A program made the position numbers and the translations under genes. The notes beneath the pieces are model-generated. The model saw only the letters and a list, made by a program, of their open reading frames with translations, was not told the DNA's origin and did no database searches. This document shows positions 14,177 to 16,909 of a stretch of 16,909 nucleotides of DNA, piece by piece (positions within the stretch are counted from its first letter, which is position 1; every line of letters begins with the position of its first letter). Source of the DNA: an uncultured Fusobacterium sp. (GTDB lineage: Bacteria > Fusobacteriota > Fusobacteriia > Fusobacteriales > Fusobacteriaceae). The stretch lies in NCBI GenBank assembly GCA_900545035.1, contig UQXM01000022.1, forward strand, positions 1-16,909, written 5' to 3'.

Positions 14177-14776
14177 TTAAAAAAATACTTTTACTCTTTC
14201 ATCTATATCTGCAAAATCTTTTTCTCCCGCAGGTGCAGTCGGTTTTCCGAAAGGCATCTGTGCAATAAGTTTCCAATGAGCAGGAAGATTGAAAGTTTTC
14301 TTTACCTCTTCATCAATCAGAGGATTGTAATGCTGAAGAGTTGCTCCAAATCCAAGTTCTTCAAGAAGACACCATACAGCAAACTGTACCATTCCGTTTG
14401 ACTGCTCAGCCCATATAGGAAAATTATCTTTGTAAAGAGGGAATTTTTCCATAAGTTCTTTTGTAATTTCCGTATCATCAAAATATAATATTGTTCCGTG
14501 TCCTGCTGCAAAGCTGTTTATTTTCTTTTCGGTAGGCTCAAATTTATCTTCGGGAACTATATTTTTGAGAGTTTTCATTACAATATTCCAAAGTGTTTTG
14601 TGGCTTTCTCCAAAAAGTACGGCTGTTTTTGTGCTTTGATTATTAAAAGCAGAAGGGACATGCTTTACAGCTTCTTTAATAATCTCTGCTGTTTTTTCGT
14701 CTGAAACAGGTGCTTCACTGCTTATTCCGTATACAGACCTTCTGTTTTTCAATGTTTCCATAAAGTTTTTTTCCAT
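14177..14776 (-). CDS. Nitroreductase-family flavoprotein, Frm2/Hbn1-like
   Basis: A 199-residue FMN-dependent oxidoreductase. The N-terminal RRSVYGI (12-18) supplies FMN phosphate contacts. PSAFNNQSTKTAVLFGESHKTLWNI (41-65, split) is the hallmark of the nitroreductase branch that includes yeast Frm2/Hbn1 and bacterial homologues. GFGATLQHYNP (142-152) is the second FMN-binding region, and FGKPTAP follows near the C-terminus. Such proteins are dimers that use NAD(P)H to reduce nitro compounds or quinones, or act in oxidative-stress responses; the natural substrate is unknown. AGAGGTG precedes the ATG at 14776. It is monocistronic, ends in a strong hairpin, and has no clear promoter upstream. 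Confidence 0.9.
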   Translation of the reverse strand: MEKNFMETLKNRRSVYGISSEAPVSDEKTAEIIKEAVKHVPSAFNNQSTKTAVLFGESHKTLWNIVMKTLKNIVPEDKFEPTEKKINSFAAGHGTILYFDDTEITKELMEKFPLYKDNFPIWAEQSNGMVQFAVWCLLEELGFGATLQHYNPLIDEEVKKTFNLPAHWKLIAQMPFGKPTAPAGEKDFADIDERVKVFF

Positions 14777-14900
14777 TAAAATTCACCTCTTTTGTAATTT
14801 GATATTGTACAGTCTTCAATTTTTAGACTTGGTTTTTTCATTTTTTGTCCATATAGTTTTTTCAGTTTTGAACAAAAGTACGCTTTTCTCCTTTATATTA

Positions 14901-14906
14901 TATAAT
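14901..14906 (+). promoter_or_regulatory. -10 box for the small charged-protein gene
   Basis: A perfect TATAAT. No good -35 lies at the right distance (TTGAAC at 14868-14873 is 27 bp away, or 20 bp from the alternative TATATT at 14894-14899). A small hairpin, GTCC 14913-14916 with GGAC 14923-14926, would sit at the start of the mRNA. Confidence 0.45.
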
Positions 14907-14961
14907 TTAGATGTCCTAAGGGGGACGAAACAAATTACATTTTTTAAGGAGGTGCTGCATT

Positions 14962-15276
14962 ATGGCAGACATGAAAGCAACAAAAGAGGTTATAAAAGGA
15001 GTAAACGAAAAACTGAAAAAATCTATTGAAAGAGAAAACAGTTACTTAAAGGAGATGGAAGATGACAAAGCTGCTCTTACTCGTGTTGAAGAACTTATGG
15101 AATCAGGAGAATCTATCCCTATTGATAATCCGTATGAGTCTTACACTGAATGGAAAGAAGCAATTGAGAAAGAGATTAAGGCAGGCGAAACTTCTCTTAA
15201 AAGGATTGATACAGAAAAAGCAGAAATAATTGCTTTTGAGTATTTCCTTAAAAATGCTCCAGATGAGGAAGCATAA
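14962..15276 (+). CDS. Small charged helical protein of unknown function
   Basis: A 104-residue protein that I do not recognise. It is rich in Lys and Glu, with no signal peptide, no membrane segment and no cysteine. Two long amphipathic stretches, about 1-48 and 64-98, are separated by a Pro/Gly-containing turn (SGESIPIDNPYES). It probably forms a helical hairpin or short coiled coil in the cytoplasm. It is clearly a real gene: a very strong AAGGAGGTG precedes the ATG, a TATAAT lies upstream, and a strong terminator follows eight bases after the stop. These signals suggest abundant expression. It stands alone between the nitroreductase gene and a regulator on the other strand, so context gives no function. 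Confidence 0.85.
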   Translation: MADMKATKEVIKGVNEKLKKSIERENSYLKEMEDDKAALTRVEELMESGESIPIDNPYESYTEWKEAIEKEIKAGETSLKRIDTEKAEIIAFEYFLKNAPDEEA

Positions 15277-15283
15277 GATAAAG

Positions 15284-15313
15284 TGCAGGGAAAATAAATT
15301 TCCCTGCATTTTT
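15284..15313 (+). terminator. Terminator after the small-protein gene
   Basis: A perfect 10-bp stem (15284-15293 with 15299-15308), a 5-base loop and TTTTT. It abuts the stop codon of the convergent regulator gene at 15312. Confidence 0.9.
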
Positions 15314-16667
15314 ATTTTAGAATTTTCCAATATCCTGAACGATTATTTCCTATTCTTTCGATATAACCATTTTCTTTTAATAGGGAAATTATTCTTTCAA
15401 GAGTTCTTTTGCTTATATTTAAATTCTCTGTGATATTTTTATATGTTGTTTCAGGATATTGTTTTAAAAATTCAAATACAGCAGAAAAATTTTCTTCTAT
15501 TTTATTTTTTGAGCCATTGGCGGTATTCTTGGCGGTATTCTTGGCGGTATTCTTGGCGGTATTTAAAGCCTCGAATTTTATCATTATATCTTCAGGATAA
15601 ACTGTATATTCTGGTAATTTTGTTCCGTAGTTTTTACAAGCTTCACATATTTTTTCAACACCTCTTCCCCAAGTTTCAATAAATCCTGCTCTGAAAAAAC
15701 CGTTGGCTATATTTGGATTGAAAGGTTTTGAACGGTGTTTTCCCATAAGAGTTTCAACTGTCCAACCTGATGGGAGAATACAATCGTTAGAAATATATAA
15801 TTTATCTTTATAAATACTTATTTGAATAGGAATTTGTGTAGCATAGTTTTTATGAACTATGGCATTATATACAGCTTCTCTTACGGCTGCTTTTGGAAAT
15901 GGATATGTTTCCACCCTTGTAACTCCCTCATAAGATATATCAGCTTTTAAATATTTGGTAAAAATTAAATCTATAACTTTATCAGCCTGTGATATTAAAG
16001 AGCCATGAATTTCATCCATATAGCTTATTTCAGAATCACTTTCAAAATATCCTATTTTTATATATGAACCATTAATCCATTTTTCAGGATTTTGATGAAA
16101 TAACATCATTCCTGCTCTTAAAATTTTATTATCTTTTATAAGTCCTAAACTATCTAAGAGCTGTTCATTTGTCATATTTAAATCTTTCTCGTCCATTCTT
16201 TTACTTAAAATAGCTTGTTTTCTAAAAATATCAAAACTATCTCTCCAAAAATCATCAGCGGAAAGATTATCAAGAGGTATACTGTCCCAAGTTATTCCTA
16301 TTTTTTCAAAAAGAAATTGTGTAAGAGCAGCACCTTTTAAAAGTTGTTTTGTACTTCCGCTTCTGTAATGGTATTCTCCCTTATAATTTACAGGATATGA
16401 ACTAGGGAGAGTTATAATTTCAAGATAATCTTTGCTTTCTTTGGAATATAAATTTACATCAACAATTATTCCAAGAACATCTCTTACTTTGTTAGGAATA
16501 TCCTCCAAAAGTTTTTTGGCATTTGTAATTCCTGTAACTGTTCCATCATCATTTTTTCCTATATAAATTTTACCGCCTTGAGCATTTGCAAAACCACAAA
16601 TCCATTTTAAATAATCTTCTTTCCAAGCTTCTTTCCATTCTATATTTTGTTTTTCTTTATCACTCAT
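15312..16667 (-). CDS. AlbA_2-domain / GHKL-ATPase / winged-helix regulator
   Basis: A 451-residue protein of the broad group often annotated as AlbA_2 (Schlafen-like) or RecG-related transcriptional regulators. An N-terminal AlbA_2 domain (about 8-120) has WKEAWKEDYLKWICGFANAQ, split here at residue 30, then GGKIYIGKNDDG and HYRSGSTKQLL. A GHKL-type ATP-binding domain follows, with N-box REAVYNAIVHKNY (263-275) and the glycine loop ETWGRGVEKI (331-340). A repeat linker (NTAK units, 369-384) leads to a C-terminal winged helix (about 390-451) with ITENLNISKRTLERIISLLKENG, split at residues 412-434. These proteins are poorly characterised and common in accessory regions. I start at the ATG at 16667, which has GAGG six bases away; an upstream GTG at 16679 is less likely. 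Confidence 0.88.
   Translation of the reverse strand: MSDKEKQNIEWKEAWKEDYLKWICGFANAQGGKIYIGKNDDGTVTGITNAKKLLEDIPNKVRDVLGIIVDVNLYSKESKDYLEIITLPSSYPVNYKGEYHYRSGSTKQLLKGAALTQFLFEKIGITWDSIPLDNLSADDFWRDSFDIFRKQAILSKRMDEKDLNMTNEQLLDSLGLIKDNKILRAGMMLFHQNPEKWINGSYIKIGYFESDSEISYMDEIHGSLISQADKVIDLIFTKYLKADISYEGVTRVETYPFPKAAVREAVYNAIVHKNYATQIPIQISIYKDKLYISNDCILPSGWTVETLMGKHRSKPFNPNIANGFFRAGFIETWGRGVEKICEACKNYGTKLPEYTVYPEDIMIKFEALNTAKNTAKNTAKNTANGSKNKIEENFSAVFEFLKQYPETTYKNITENLNISKRTLERIISLLKENGYIERIGNNRSGYWKILK
15519..15563 (-). repeat. 12-bp tandem repeat in the regulator gene
   Basis: GGCGGTATTCTT occurs three times in full (15519-15530, 15531-15542, 15543-15554), followed by nine bases of a fourth copy. 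Read on the minus strand each unit codes Asn-Thr-Ala-Lys. Units are identical at the DNA level, so slippage can change copy number without breaking the frame. Confidence 0.95.
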
Positions 16668-16703
16668 AATTATCCTCACATTGAAAAATACGATTTTATA
16701 TAA

Positions 16704-16712
16704 ATTATATCA
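16704..16712 (-). promoter_or_regulatory. Extended -10 promoter of the regulator gene
   Basis: On the minus strand TGATATAAT: a perfect TATAAT (16704-16709) with TG one base upstream. There is no recognisable -35. The ATG at 16667 lies about 30 bases past the expected start. Confidence 0.5.
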
Positions 16713-16732
16713 TATTTATTAATTGTTTTTAT

Positions 16733-16757
16733 AAAAAAAAGGACTTTTTCAGTCCTT
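16733..16757 (-). terminator. Terminator after the excisionase-like gene
   Basis: On the minus strand a perfect 7-bp stem (16739-16745 with 16751-16757) and a 5-base loop. An uninterrupted run of eight T residues follows, two of which pair in the stem. It lies three bases after the stop codon of the edge gene. Confidence 0.88.
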
Positions 16758-16760
16758 ATA

Positions 16761-16909
16761 TCAGTTTCTTAAAAACGGAAGCAGTCCTTCTGTAATTACT
16801 AATTTTCTTCTGCCGTATTTTACTGTCAATATCTCTCCGTTATCGATAGCAGTATATATACAGCTTCTGCTTATCTTCAAAAATAAAGATAATTCTTTTA
16901 CAGATGTGA
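16761..16909 (-). CDS. Excisionase-family DNA-binding protein, C-terminal end (cut by window edge)
   Basis: The last 49 codons of a minus-strand gene whose start lies beyond the window. They read TSVKELSLFLKISRSCIYTA, then IDNGEILTVKYGRRKLVITE and GLLPFLRN. This is the helix-turn-helix of excisionase/MerR-like small proteins (HTH_17 type): VKELSLFLKISRSCIYTAI is the helix-turn-helix, and NGEILTVKYGRRKLV is the wing with its usual Gly-Arg-Arg. Such proteins serve as phage or integrative-element excisionases, or as small repressors. Ending right after this domain is normal for them. With the AlbA_2 regulator next to it, it suggests that an accessory or mobile region lies to the right, but no integrase is visible here. 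Confidence 0.75.
   Translation of the reverse strand, partial: TSVKELSLFLKISRSCIYTAIDNGEILTVKYGRRKLVITEGLLPFLRN

Noticed and set aside
15519..15563. CRISPR-like repeat array
   Set aside because: The units are contiguous 12-mers without spacers and lie in frame within a coding gene.

Overview
The window comes from a low-GC, Gram-negative bacterium, most likely a Fusobacterium-type member of the Fusobacteriota. The pointers are AT-rich DNA, strong AGGAGG ribosome sites, near-consensus sigma-70 promoters, GAPDH and PGK sequences of that style, and a TolC-type export operon that requires an outer membrane. The genus is an inference; no 16S or other marker is present.

Layout. Positions 1-2400 (minus strand) hold the N-terminal part of a probable SNF2-type helicase, a GNAT acetyltransferase resembling arylalkylamine N-acetyltransferases, and a metallo-beta-lactamase-fold hydrolase. 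Positions 2400-3960 (plus strand) hold a glyoxalase/VOC protein and glutaminase GlsA. The VOC and hydrolase genes diverge from promoters whose -35 boxes overlap. At 4032-5007 the front half of a MATE transporter meets, tail to tail, the front part of an N6-adenine DNA methyltransferase; both lack their 3' parts and are taken as broken. DNA texture also changes about here: CCG/CGG are rare to the left and common to the right.

Positions 5079-9520 look like conserved chromosome: ridA, an RluA-type pseudouridine synthase, gap, pgk and a cold-shock protein. A 157-bp nested inverted repeat lies between gap and pgk and looks like a MITE or a large structured RNA. Positions 9785-14029 form a minus-strand operon in the order TolC-like outer membrane factor, membrane fusion protein, ABC ATPase, MacB-type permease: a complete MacAB-TolC-like tripartite exporter. 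A Frm2-like nitroreductase follows on the same strand, upstream of it.

Positions 14880-16909 are more accessory: a small charged protein of unknown function with strong expression signals, an AlbA_2/GHKL-ATPase/winged-helix regulator with a 12-bp tandem repeat in its linker, and the C-terminal end of an excisionase-like DNA-binding protein cut by the window edge. No tRNA, rRNA, CRISPR array or intact transposase was seen.
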